Assembly: GCF_030272615.1 (NCBI RefSeq)
Contig: NC_081406.1
Coordinates: forward strand, 246,197,218-246,261,217
From: Cryptomeria japonica
Lineage: Eukaryota > Streptophyta > Pinopsida > Cupressales > Cupressaceae
Direction: 5' to 3'
Length of the DNA stretch: 64,000 nucleotides
The translations under genes were made by a program, and so were the position numbers. Shown piece by piece: positions 47,086 through 60,058 of the stretch. Each line of letters opens with the position of its first letter. The first letter of the stretch is position 1. The notes beneath the pieces are model-generated. The model was given only the letters and a program-made list of their open reading frames with translations. It had not been told where the DNA came from and searched no databases.

Positions 47086-48207
47086 TCAGTTATCGGATGA
47101 GCTACCTGCTGGTGTAGGAGCAACCTCTTCTGCCAGATAAGTAACCAGTGCATTTCCATCTGGTGATTGTTCTTTAGTCTTCCTAACCCATCTTTGAGTA
47201 TGATCTTGTTGGATTTCACTAACCTTCTCTTTCCCTTTCTCATTTGATCCTCCATTACCAACTGGTGGATTTCTCCTTCTATAGAATTTAGCAATATGTC
47301 CAACCTCATTAATTGCATAACATGTAACATTGTTCCTTTGAATTGCTTTTCTAAAACCAGTGTAATTGCTTGACCTGCATTGATTAGCCATATGTCCAAA
47401 TTTTCCACATGTATAGCATTTAATATTCATTATGTAATCTTTTGTCTTATGACCATACTTATTGCATTTAGAACATTTACCGGGAGCAAAATCAGGGTTC
47501 TGATTTGCTCTATTTCTACATTGCCTAGCCATGTGACCAAATCTATTACAAACAAAACATCTACCATTGCATTTATAAGCATTAAATTGCCTTACCGCTG
47601 CCTTATGGTTTTGATCTTCATTAGCAGTACCAGAACTCTGTCCTTGCTCAAATCCAAGTCCACTAGAATCTCCAATTTGCCTTTGTCTCTTCAATAACTC
47701 ATCTAGATATGCTGAGTTAATCTTGAATTTTTCTTTATAATCACTTGCAGTAGTTAGATCTGCTCTCAAAATTATCATTTGTCTTTCAAGTTCTTGTTCA
47801 TTACTCTGGGATTGTACTAAATCATTTCTCAACATATCATTCTCATGAACCAACCTACCACATTATTCAAATTTGTTCTTCAAGGATACAACAAGATTTT
47901 CTTCCTTTTTCTTTCGGTCCTCAATCTCTTTAGACATCCTCATAGTTATAACTTGCATTTCATTTTTCATAACCATGTTCTCCTGACTCAATTTCTGACA
48001 TTGTTCCTTAAGTGCATCTTTCTCTTCATCATCCCAACTTTGCAAAAGTTCCTTCCTCCTAGCTTGAATAGATGATAGCCTCTCTTGTAGGACAAGAATG
48101 AATTCTTTAGCAGAATTCAATTCATCTTGTAGCTTTAAGTTGTTCAACCTTTCAGCATCATAATATTCAAGTGCCATCTCAAGTTGCTTCTCCAAAGCCA
48201 TATCCAT
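47086..48207 (-). pseudogene. gag-like coiled-coil protein with four zinc knuckles
   Basis: About 373 codons in one frame, broken only by a TAA at 47863. It starts MDMALEKQLEMALEYYDAER, about 45 bases inside the primer site. The first ~200 residues are Glu/Lys/Leu-rich and should form a coiled coil. Four CCHC-type motifs follow: CFVCNRFGHMARQC and CYTCGKFGHMANQC are complete, CSKCNKYGHKTKDY lacks the last cysteine, and CYAINEVGHIAKFY lacks two ligands. I see no typical UBN2 capsid domain. Position and knuckles suggest a gag role (RNA packaging), which is inference. Confidence 0.8.
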
Positions 48208-48253
48208 GGATTCTGGATCTTCCTCAAGCTGTTAAACTTCCTTTGAGGTATAA

Positions 48254-48266
48254 GGCTCTGATACCA
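48254..48266 (-). promoter_or_regulatory. primer-binding site, initiator Met tRNA
   Basis: Minus strand TGGTATCAGAGCC, two bases inside the 5' LTR. The match to the standard plant initiator-Met primer site is complete. Confidence 0.92.
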
Positions 48267-48268
48267 AT

Positions 48269-49213
48269 TGTTGGAATCCAATAACACTAAGAGGGGGGGC
48301 GAATCAGTGTTATACCATAATGTTCAATTTTAGTCTTATTAAAACATGCATACACCAATAGGTATACCAGTACATACAAAATTGAAAGAAGTAAAGCAAT
48401 CAATAATCCAATCACATAAATGAGAAAAATAACACACAAAATTATACGTGGAAAACCTCAAAGAGGAAAAATCATGGTGGGATTTGTGACCCATAATATC
48501 AATCCACTGGCCATATGAAGAGATATTACAAAATATGAGGGGCCTGCACTTGCAGGAAGGCTTACAGCCTAGAGCACACTGCTCAATCACAAAAAGGAGC
48601 CTCACTGACTACATATAAATATAGACTACAATCCAAAGAAGTGTTGACCTGCTAAGATAGCATCTTCTATGCCAGAATACAGTTCCAATTTAAGCTCTAT
48701 CTGTTCTAGTCTGAAACCCTAAACCCTTTACCAAAATAACCCTTACATAGATATCCTCACAAACATAATCTCTCTGATATAATTCATATCATATTACATT
48801 CACATATCCATAATCTCCTATGTCATGTCTATCTCAAAATGATCTATCAAACTGACCTATATACCCTATAAAATTTTTCATGCCTTATATTGGCTTACAA
48901 AGATATATACAATATCAAATTACATGTTGGCCAGATAACATAAATGCATAAATATTAAAACCAATTTCCGATGCCAGATCCAAGAGATGTCGGCCTCCAA
49001 TACTGATAACCTTTTACTAAACCATGTCGACCTGCATTGCCGATAACCAAAGAAATCCTTCTATCCTGTCAGTGTCAATGTCGGTGCCGGTGTAGTGTCT
49101 GTGAAGTGCTGGCTGGTACACAACTGAACCAAAACATGAAGACAAAACACAATACCATGTTGCCATCAATGACAACATAGTGAAATCAACCAATTGAGTG
49201 TCGTTTGCCAACA
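48269..49213 (-). repeat. 5' LTR of pol-less element
   Basis: Partner of 42306-43271. Adjacent on its inner side to the primer-binding site, so it is the 5' LTR on the minus strand. Confidence 0.93.
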
Positions 49214-49218
49214 TGTAC

Positions 49219-51366
<2,148 letters not shown>

Positions 51367-51594
51367 AAGATTGATCTTGGTCCAGCCCGACAAGGTAGCG
51401 TAGTTGGCTTGGGCCATGGGTTTTCTCCCCATTGGTTCTGGGTTCGACTTTGAGGCCTTGTACTCACCCGATGGATCGGGAAAGCGGGTTGTTGGGTCCA
51501 TCCCCAAGGACTAGTCTCACCTGAGCTCACGCCAAATGGGTGCTGGGCTACCTCATGTGGCAAAAAGAAAGAAAGAAAGATTGATCTTGGTCCA
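51367..51594 (+). mobile_element. complete tRNA-derived SINE with 18-bp target-site duplication
   Basis: AAGATTGATCTTGGTCCA occurs at 51367-51384 and again, perfectly, at 51577-51594. Between them is a 192-bp body. It has an RNA polymerase III A box TAGCGTAGTTGG (51396-51407) and a B box GGTTCGACTTT (51441-51451), 33 bases apart as in tRNA genes. The body ends with an A-rich AAAG repeat tail just before the second duplication. Perfect duplication suggests a fairly recent insertion. Mobilisation would need a LINE partner. Confidence 0.92.
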
Positions 51595-53104
51595 CTGATT
51601 TTTTTAATGTTAAATAATTAAAATTTTATAATCATTTTATATAAACTTTGTTAAGTTTAAAAATTAGTAATAAATTTCTCTTTTCTCAAGTATTAGAAAG
51701 GCTGAATTTGGTTTGGTTTTCAATATTGTAGGAGTACACCATGTGAGTGGTAACATGTTTGAACATATTCCACTAGTTGATGTCATCTTTATGAAGGTAT
51801 ATTCAAGAACCATATACATTTATTTCACATTTTGGAAAGGAAAAAGGAAAAAAACACTTGGTAAAGTTATAGATAAGTTGCAAACTTTAATAAATGGGAT
51901 TTATAAGTGTGACTAATTTCTCATACTAATTAAAAAAATCAACAATATACGTAGAAACAAAATTCTACATAGATCATGTTAGTATTTTTACCTTACAATA
52001 AATCTTAGAAATGAAGTTTTGAGCTTTCTTGGGTGCTATCTTCATTACCATTCACAAAAAGTTATCAGAGGTAGCTAGGATATGTATTGATAACATTAAT
52101 CCACCACAAATGCTAGATTTAAGACAATATTTATGCAAAATCTACTAGGTTATCTAATGCAACTTGTAAGAAAGATGGGAAGGGGTAAACAAAAAATACC
52201 AAGCTATAATAAATCCAAAGTAGAGCTCTTTCCTTTTTCCCTAAAGTGTTTGTGTATAGTTTTGGTAGTTTAGAAGGATTGGATGCTTGGGAATGGTCAT
52301 TTTTTTTGAGCTTTCCACTTACAACCAGTATGGGAGTGTCTGCAAAGTAATAACTAGACTTATAGTAACTAATCTAAGGACATGAAGAAAAAATAGATGA
52401 AGTGAGTTTTGAATCACTTTAAATAATATAAAGGATCTTATTACTATTTTAAAGGAGGTGCCAAAGAAAACACTTCTTCATCTTAAGACAAAAAAAATTG
52501 TTTAGGTAGGAGGAGGGCGTAAGACCCCACACCTCCACGGGGGCTTCACTTAATGAACCTCTGTTATATCACGTGCATTCGTGGTATACTAAAGAATCCC
52601 CCCTATTAAAAAAAAATATTGTCCTTAACTCCTTTCTTGTCAGTCCTTCCCAATACATAGACCTAATTGAAAACCCCCCTTATTTTCACCATATATTGTA
52701 TGTATCAATTTTTTCTTTAACATTTTCCATGCCCCTTTATATTTCTATCTTATGTTTTGATAAAGAGTTGGTTAGGTTTTAAGCATAATCCTAGATTTTG
52801 TAGAAGGTACTAATATTAATTGATGGGTTGCATAAGATGTTTTGGGTTAAAATTTTCAAATAACTTTAGGTAGGATTTTGTTTTAATTTTCAGTTGACCA
52901 GCCCAACCAGTAAGATCTCCTCTTAAGTTGTCTATAAGGGTTTTATCTCATTGCGTTAACTGACCCCATGCTTAGGCTTTTTTTATTTTACCGGTTGGTA
53001 TATTTTTTCCTTAGTCTTCACATGCATGTTTTTATTTGCCTAAGTCATGTGTTAGTGCTTGTAAGTCCCCTCATATGTCCTAGTAACTTCGTATTTAAAG
53101 AATG
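51595..53104. other. no gene seen
   Basis: AT-rich. At 52497-52530 a short stretch (TTTAGGTAGGAGGAGGG) resembles 51184-51205 (TTTAGGTAGGTGGAGGG), a possible small dispersed repeat. Open frames at 51713-51916 and 52573-52782 have no support. Confidence 0.45.
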
Positions 53105-53525
53105 TGCTTTAAGTCACTCTTGAGTGATGGTCCCACCTAGGAGTCACTGGGTTGTCGTTGAAATCTATATCACATTCAACCGATCCACCAAGATGATGTG
53201 GAAGTCCACGATATAGTCTATTTAGCACCCAAACTATACAATTAATCGTGCTTAATAATTAATTAAAAAACAAAAACTTGTTATATTTGAATTTTTAATT
53301 AATTAAAAATCACTCTCAATGGTACAGTCTGGGTGCTACATAGGCAATTCGTAACAAAAGCAGCTTTTTGGTGATACCCTTCTTGAAGCTTCAACAACTT
53401 GATGGTGTCCACGTGTCCATCCACATGTTGGTGAAATTTTGTGTCCCGAAAAATGTTAAAAAATCATCTTGCCTACTCATCAATGCACATGTGGATGGAC
53501 ACATCAAAATGAATGACCATCGACA
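53105..53525. repeat. dispersed repeat with hairpin (copy 1)
   Basis: Shares CTTTAAGTCACTC (near 53110), then TTGGTGAAATTTT, AATCATCTTGCC and ATGACCATCG with 61125-61400, in the same order and orientation. It has 15-bp perfect inverted arms GTGTCCATCCACATG (53413-53427) and its complement (53488-53502), 60 bp apart. Its class is unknown. Confidence 0.6.
53223..53338. mobile_element. MITE-like 116-bp inverted-repeat element
   Basis: The ends TAGCACCCAAACTATAC and GTACAGTCTGGGTGCTA are inverted copies with two mismatches in 17. The interior contains the palindromic TAATTAATTAAAAA / TTTTTAATTAATTA pair. If TA at each end is the target duplication, this would fit a Tc1/mariner-type MITE. It sits between the two halves of the dispersed repeat above. 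Confidence 0.55.
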
Positions 53526-53825
53526 TTTTAAAAAAAAATCAACCAATCATTGTAGACAATTTTTCCATTACTTTAGCATTCCTATAGTTTCCAATATGTT
53601 AAACATTTGAATAATTTTAATAAAATTGATATCGTCAACAATAATTGTAGGGCTGAATTGTCGAAGTAAAAAAATAAAAATTGCTTACAATCTTTGTAAT
53701 TTGTCACTTGTTTTTGATCGAAAAGATATATATTATTAATGATTTAAAAGTATTACAAAATTTGTAAGGATTCTAGAAAGACCTCAGGAATCCAAACTAT
53801 CATGTCAAAAACAATGATTTAGTAG

Positions 53826-55555
53826 TGTAGACACATAAATCTGTCCACTTAGTTAAATGAATATTTAGTATTTATTTGATTATTTAACCATCAATCAATA
53901 ATTAATATTTAATTAATTCATCTTAACCCTCTTCTCCTATTAATTAAATAAATTATTGAATTTATTTGATTTAATTCACTTAACCAAATTCAAACCATTT
54001 ATTAAATAAATAAATCATATTTGTTTAATTAAATCTTCTCTCACATTTAAATAAATTAAATCCCCCGAAATCCTATCTCTCACATTTAAATAAATTAACA
54101 TCTATTTGAATCACCTTTATCCTCCACCCACTTGCATTTTCCTACAAATGCAAGTTGCACAACTATTTTAAATAAATAAATAATTTATTTAAAATCCTAT
54201 TTATCCTCGTCCACTTGAAACCTTTAATGGCTTCCCTTAAAGTCTTCAAACTTAATGGCTTCCTTCTAGAGTCTTCTCAAGCCTTTAATGGTTTCCCTTA
54301 AAGTCTTAAAACTTAATGGCTTCTTTCTAGAGTCTTCTTAAGCCTTTAATGGTTTCCCTCAAAGTCTTCAAGCATTTAATGCTTTATCTTCCTTTTTCTC
54401 ATGTAAATAAATTAAGATTTATTTAAATAAAATCCAAAATTCACATTCACATTTAAATAAATTAATATTTATTTAAATATCTATCTAAATGCAAATTACA
54501 CCATTTAATTGAAATAAATGATTTGATTTTAATTGCAAATCTCAAAATCCTTCCCACTTGCATTCTCCTACAAAATCCACTTGCATTCCTAAATCCCTTC
54601 TAGATTCTTCTAACTCCTTCTGATTAGCCTAATCCTATCCTAATCATTATCACATTCCTAAATAAAAGGAAGTCACTTCTCAAAAACCTCCAAAGTCTTC
54701 AATAACCATTAAAGGCTTTATGTCTTCAAATGGTTAACCTCTAAAGTCTTCCAAATCATTAAAGGCTCTTACATAACCATTTATGGTTAACTCACCTTTT
54801 ACCATTGGTTAGAGACTTTCCTCTACCTTAACCATCCTTTTGACTCATGGGTCTCTTCAAAGTATTTATTTCTTTGAATAAGGTAGCCATTTAACCCTTG
54901 CACATTCATTTATCCCTTGGATAAAAGGAATATCCATTAACCTAACGCTAACCCAACCCCCTAGGGTAACCATCTTGTCCCCTCAAGCATTTAATGCTCC
55001 TTATATCTCCTCTCAAGCCTCCTCATGGTGACACTTGTCAACATGGGAGTGGGTTGAAAGTCTCACATGGATTGAATATCTTTCAATCCTAACCCTTGTT
55101 AAGATTGCTCAATCTTAACCCTTCATTTCCCCATTTCTTCTATAAATAGAACCCTTATCCTCAAGAAAAGAGGGAAGCATTAGAGTATTGTTACTATACT
55201 GGTATTAGCATAGAGATTTCTCATAGCATCACTATCTACACTTGCATAGCATTTGTTTATCATATCCAACCATCTTAATCTCCATATGGCATCCATGGCT
55301 AGTGCTAAAAGCTGAGAGCTACACTCATTTGGGACTTGGAGAGGGGAGAAACAAGGGAGAAGCATCAAAAGGCATCATGGAAGCATCTTAGGGAGGCTCT
55401 TCTCCTTTCTTTTGTTTTGTTAAACTTCTTTCATGCTTTTTGAAATCTCTTTTGATATGTTTGGAATGGTTTTTAGTTCTTTGTTTTGGTTTTATGGTTG
55501 AAACTAACTTATTAACATTGAACTTTGTTGTTGCCTTGTCCCCATTTCCATGACA
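53826..55555 (+). mobile_element. 1.73-kb solo LTR
   Basis: An insert starting TGTAGACACATAAAT and ending CCATGACA is flanked by AGTAG on both sides (53821-53825, 55556-55560). The uninterrupted version of the same locus at about 59743-59748 shows the pre-insertion site with one AGTAG. TG...CA ends, a 5-bp duplication and no coding content identify a solo LTR left by recombination between two LTRs. A TATA box (TATAAATAG) at 55141 suggests plus orientation. Confidence 0.88.
55141..55149 (+). promoter_or_regulatory. probable TATA box of the solo LTR
   Basis: TATAAATAG about 410 bases from the LTR end, in the orientation that gives U3-R-U5 order. No start site is known. Confidence 0.55.
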
Positions 55556-55882
55556 AGTAGAATCACTATAAAACCCATATACATTCTTCAAATTAGAAAA
55601 AAAAAAAACAAGAAAAGTCTCTTACAAAATATAGCCTACAGGCTTATACATTGTTCAGATTATAAAACAAAAATTCAAATCTCGAAATTGTTGGAGCAAC
55701 AAGAAGTAAGAAGAAGAAATGAAGGGACAAAACAATCCTTAGACTTGAAATGGATTGGTCCTGGAATGTCTACCCCTGCCACATCTGGAGTCTTGGCTAT
55801 GGTTCATCATCATAAAGAAAAAGTCAAACTTCATGTTCAATAACCAGTCCATGATGATTTGGTTCATAGTTTGTGCCAAAAT

Positions 55883-56689
55883 TGATGCAGGAGCATCCCC
55901 GGTCGATGAGCTATCTTGCATCAACCAAAAACATTTCCTTTCAGTGCTGTTATTGTTTAGTTCTTTGTGCAGTTTCAGTATTCTTACTGGTATGTACTGA
56001 CAGTTGCTTGTTCTTCGTGGTAGATCTTGTTTGCAGTTTCCAGGTGGTTTCATGTGGTTGATTCCAGATTTATAGTTCATTTGGGTTCTTCTCCGGTCAG
56101 TTATCGCTTTCAGTTGGCTGTTTCTGGGTTCCCGGGATAGTTCTTGTGCTTACCGGTTGGTTTTCCTTCATTATTGGTGCAATTCTTGGTGTGTGGATCC
56201 ATCTTGGGTATTGTCTGATGTTCTTTGGCATGTGGCCAACCTTCCTACTGAACCGCGTCACTTGGTTTTTATTTTCTGGAAATATTTCTTAAATCTTAGG
56301 GCCGACCTAATTACATGTTTCATTTTCCTGCATTGGTGAATGTAATCTTTTGAGGCCGACCCAGATATATTCTAGTGGGTATAAATATGATGTTATGTAA
56401 TGATTTGTAAGGACAAATAAGGATTTAGATTCGTATGTGGGGATCTAGTTGATCTTTGGAGTCCCAATTGGGTTGTTTCTGGCTTGAAGCCTGCATGTAA
56501 CCAGTTAACTACCAGATGTTTTTTGATGATAATATGAAGATTGCTAGATGATTGCCGAAAGTTTTATGGCTCGAATATGATATGTTTATATGAATTTGTT
56601 ATGTTTTCATGTTGTTTCCATTGTGTCTCTCTTGTTGCATAAGCCAGTTGACTCTTTTGAGGGTTTTTTTACCGGTTATGGCTGCATCA
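55883..56689 (+). repeat. 5' LTR of the gypsy deletion derivative
   Basis: Starts TGATGCAGGAGCATCC, ends GGCTGCATCA. A TATA box TATAAATA lies at 56380. It pairs with 58800-59624. Confidence 0.9.
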
Positions 56690-56691
56690 AT

Positions 56692-56706
56692 TGGTATCAG
56701 AGATGG
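56692..56706 (+). promoter_or_regulatory. primer-binding site, initiator Met tRNA
   Basis: TGGTATCAGAGATGG, two bases after the 5' LTR. Confidence 0.88.
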
Positions 56707-56879
56707 TTATGGACTAGTTGGTGGAAGAATTGTTTGCGAACATTGAGGCATTCCTTGAGGTGGGAATATCGCCGATTGGAGGCAGGATGCATGTGTGTTC
56801 AATAGATCGCCGAGGGGAGGCAATTGAAACTGGTAGTCAGATCGCCGAGTTGAGGCAGCTCACCAGAGTGGAAGGAGAG

Positions 56880-58550
56880 ATGCCGCCAAGGAGAAAAAAC
56901 CCCCAGAGGGTAGAACAAATGATGTAAGACTTAAAAAATGAAGTGAGGAATGAGATCCAGAATGCTTTGGCTAGTTTGCGAAGAAACCCTGAATCTGAGG
57001 ATGAGTATGAGGAAACTGGTGAAGAGCTTGAGGAAGCCAAAGGACCAAAAGATGAGAGAGAGGAAAGATTCCTGAAAGCAGTGGCACAAGCAAGTAAAAT
57101 TCATAAAGTTGAGGTTTATAACTTTTTCAGAATGCTGAACTCGGAGGATTAGATAGATTGGATCAGAGAGTTGGAGGACTACTTTGAGTTTGAGGATGTC
57201 AAGAACCCACAGAGGGTCCGGTTGGCACAAACCAAGTTGAAAGGGCATACTTCCTTGTGGTGGAAAGAGTTACAGAAAGGCAGAGTGGAGAATGGTGAAT
57301 TAAAGATCACCTGGTGGAGATAGATGGTTGCAAGGTTGAAGGCGAAGTTCATACCGGGAGACTATGAACTGGAGTTGTTCAAGAAGTTGCAGAACCTGAA
57401 ACAGAGAAACATGACTGTGAAGGAATATACTGAGGAATTCTACAAGGTGGTAATCAGATCTAGACATAGAGAGATTGACAGAGAAAAGGTGGCAAGGTAC
57501 ATCAATGGACTTGCTTTTAACATTCAAGATGAGATGAGTATGTTGAAGGTTTCAACAGTTGAAGAAGCTTACCGATATGCTTTGAAGGTTGAGGAGAGAG
57601 TGAGAAGAAGACAACTGAATAAGGGAAAGAAGAAATTCAAGATGAATGATAGTATGAAGAAACTAGTTGAAGACGAGGAGGGAAAACCTAAGTGGAGTAA
57701 AGAACCGTAACAAAAGACACCGAGGAAGGGTAGCGGCAATACCGATAGAGAATTCCCTGGAAAATTTTTCAAGTGTGGAGAAACTGGACATAGATTCTAT
57801 GAATGTAAGAAAGGAATGTCAAGAAGTTGTGTGGCAAGTGAAGAACCAGATGGTACTGAATTTGACTGTGCACTGGAGCAAGGTGAATCCATTATGTTCA
57901 GAAGAAAGGATATCAGATCTACTCAGAGGAAGAGTATTTTTTAGATGGTATGCAAATCAGGTTGTAAGTGTTGCAAGATCATTGTAGATAGTGGAAGTAC
58001 TGATAATTTAGTATATGAGGAGATGGTTGAGAAGCCTGGGTTGAAGAGGCTCGAGAATCCTTGTCCTTATGAGGTAAGTTGGTTACAAGATGATCAGAAG
58101 ATAGAGATAAAGGAGCAGTGTTGGGTGAGTTTCAATATTGGGCCTTTCAGAGATGAAGTTTTATGTGATATTGTGTCAATGAATGTTTGTCATGTCTTAT
58201 TTAGAAAACCTTGGCAGTATGATAGAGGAGTTATTTATGGCTGTAGAAGAAACCTAGTTACTATTGAAAAGGATGGGCATAAGTTCACATTGATTTGTTT
58301 GAAGAAAAAAGAGAAGGAGGTGAATAATCTGAGTCCTGAGAAAAGTTGCAGGAAACCAGTGGCAGAGGTTATACCAGAAGGTTTGACAAAACCAGTTGTA
58401 GAGGTTATACCAGAGGTTTTGAAGAAAGATCTAATAAAAAATATTGTACAGATTATGCCGGAGGGTGACATGAGTTGGCAAAAGGATCTAACAGATGAGT
58501 CTGATGGACAGATGAAACTGGATGACAAGGAGTTGATGGTAAAAAACTAG
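56880..58550 (+). pseudogene. gypsy gag and aspartic protease
   Basis: Gag starts near 56880 (MPPRRKNPQRVEQMM) and continues in a second frame (RNEIQNALASLRRNPESEDE). The capsid region runs 57150-57600 (YFEFEDVKNPQRVRLAQTKL, then KGHTSLWWKELQKG and MTVKEYTEEFYKVVIRS), with stops at 57150, 57321 and 57708. The zinc knuckle is KFFKCGETGHRFYEC, which lacks the first cysteine. The protease has CCKIIVDSGSTDNLVYEEMV (DSG) and PWQYDRGVIYGCRRN. The tail repeats PVAEVIPEGLTKPVVEVIPE. No pol follows. Confidence 0.85.
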
Positions 58551-58799
58551 ATAAGGTCTTGTGGTAGAATTGAATCAGGTTTGCAAAAACAAAGGCAATG
58601 TGCAGATCTGAAGAAAAGAAAGAGAAACAAAGAGAGTCTTAGGTTAGAGAAGCCTCTTGAAGCACCGGGAGAGATAGAGAAGAGATTGACAAATAAAGAA
58701 GATGTTTGGATCAGAAATGAGCATGGGATCCTCATTCTGAATCCTTTTAGATGTTAATGAGTTGCCTCTCATGGAACATCTTTTTCTACCTTAGTTGTC

Positions 58800-59624
58800 C
58801 GATGCAGGAGCATCCCCGGTCGATGAGCAATCTTGCATCAACAAAAAAACATTTCCTTTCCGTTTTGTTCTTGTTTAGTTCTTTGTGCAGTTTCAATATT
58901 CTTACTAGTATGTATCGGTAGTTTCTTGTTCTTCGTGGTAGATATTTTTTTTAGTTTCCTAGCGGTTTCATGTGGTTGATTCCAGATTTCTAGTTCATTT
59001 GGGTTCTTCTTTGGTCAGTTATTGCTTTCGGTTGGCTGTTTCTTGGTTCCCGAGACAATTCTTCTGTTTACCAGTTGGTTTTCCTTCATTACCTGCATGA
59101 TTCTTAGCGTGTGGATCCATCTTGGGTTTTGTCTGATGTTCTTTGGCATGTGGTCGACCTTCCTGCTGAACCGCATCACTTGGTTGTTATTTCTTGGAAA
59201 GGTTTCTTAAATCTTAGGGCCGACCTAATAACATGTTTCATTTTCCTGCATTGGTGAATGTAATCTTTTGAGGCCGACCTGTATATGTTTCGGTGGGTAT
59301 AGATATGATGTTATGTAATCATTTGTAAGGACAAAGGAAATAGAACTAGGAATAAGGATTGAGATTCGCATGTGGTGTTCTTGTTGATCTTTGGAGTCCC
59401 GGTTGGGTTGTTTCTAGCTTGAAGCCTACATGTAACCGGTTAACTACCAGATGTTCTTTGATGATAATATGAAGATTTTTCGGATGATTTTCAGAAGTTC
59501 TATGGCTTGAATATGATCTGTTTATATGAATTTGTTATGTTTTCTTGCTGTTTCTATTCTGTCTCTCTTGCTGCATAAACCGGTTGACTCTTTTGAGGGT
59601 TTTTTACCGGTTATGGTTGCATCA
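58800..59624 (+). repeat. 3' LTR of the gypsy deletion derivative
   Basis: Partner of 55883-56689. The first base has changed (CGATGCAGG for TGATGCAGG) and the TATA box is TATAGATA here. Confidence 0.9.
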
Positions 59625-59656
59625 AGCCAGTTGCCTCTTTTGAGGGTTTTTTACCA
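59625..59656 (+). repeat. 32-bp fragment of an LTR end
   Basis: CCAGTTGCCTCTTTTGAGGG and TTTTTTACC repeat the last part of the neighbouring LTRs. It is a leftover LTR tail between the 3' LTR and the right flanking repeat. Confidence 0.7.
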
Positions 59657-60058
59657 ATTAAATGTATTACAAAATTTGTAAGGATTCTAGAAAGACCTCA
59701 GGAATCCAAACTATCATGTCAAAAACAATGATTTAGTAGAATCACTGTAAAACTCATATACATTCTTCAAATTATAAAACAAAAGAAAAACCAAAAAAGT
59801 CTCTTACCAAATATATCCTATAGGCTTATACATTGTTCAGATTATAAAACAAAAATTCAAATCTTGAAATTGTTGGAGCAACAACATGTAAGAAGAAGAA
59901 ATGAAGGGGCAAGACAATCCTTAGACCTGGAATGGATTGGTCCTGGAATGTATGCCCCTGCCACATCTGGAGTCTTGACTATGGTTCATCATCATAACTA
60001 AAAGGCCAAACTTCATCTTCAATAACCAGTCCATGATGATTTGGTTCATATTTTGTGC
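59655..60058. repeat. right copy of the ~400-bp duplicated segment
   Basis: Uninterrupted partner of 53737-53825 plus 55556-55882. It holds the 3' end and downstream sequence of the minus-strand gene at 59979-60546 and continues past 60058, where the left copy has been cut by the LTR. Confidence 0.85.

Larger units (their letters stand above)
42306..49213 (-). mobile_element. complete non-autonomous LTR element with two ORFs and no pol
   Basis: 6.9 kb. LTRs of 966 bp (42306-43271) and 945 bp (48269-49213) start TGTTGG and end CCAACA on the plus strand. A perfect 5-bp target duplication TGTAC (42301-42305, 49214-49218) confirms the limits. A primer site and a polypurine tract are in place. 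Internal minus-strand DNA encodes a coiled-coil/zinc-knuckle protein and a ~1060-codon second protein. No protease, RT, RNase H or integrase is present in 5 kb of internal DNA, so it depends on another element. LTR and priming signals look like copia, close to the element at 33881-39936. Confidence 0.93.
53737..55882. repeat. left copy of a ~410-bp duplicated segment, split by a solo LTR
   Basis: 53737-53825 and 55556-55882 together match 59655-60058 nearly base for base (for example AAGGATTCTAGAAAGACCTC, CAAATTGTTGGAGCAACAA-like text, GGATTGGTCCTGGAATGT). It includes the last ~25 codons, minus strand, of the unknown protein encoded at 59979-60546 (YEPNHHGLVIE). The right edge is cut by the LTR at 55883. 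Confidence 0.85.
55883..59624 (+). mobile_element. gypsy deletion derivative with gag and protease only
   Basis: LTRs of 807 bp (55883-56689) and 825 bp (58800-59624) frame 2.1 kb of internal DNA. The internal region holds gag and aspartic protease, then ~250 bp of lysine-rich sequence and the 3' LTR. RT, RNase H, integrase and chromodomain are absent. LTR starts TGATGCAGGAGCATCCCCGG, like the gypsy element at 18808-24966, and the gag/protease are related, so it belongs to a sister family. No short target duplication is visible; the element is instead flanked by ~400-bp direct repeats. Confidence 0.88.
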
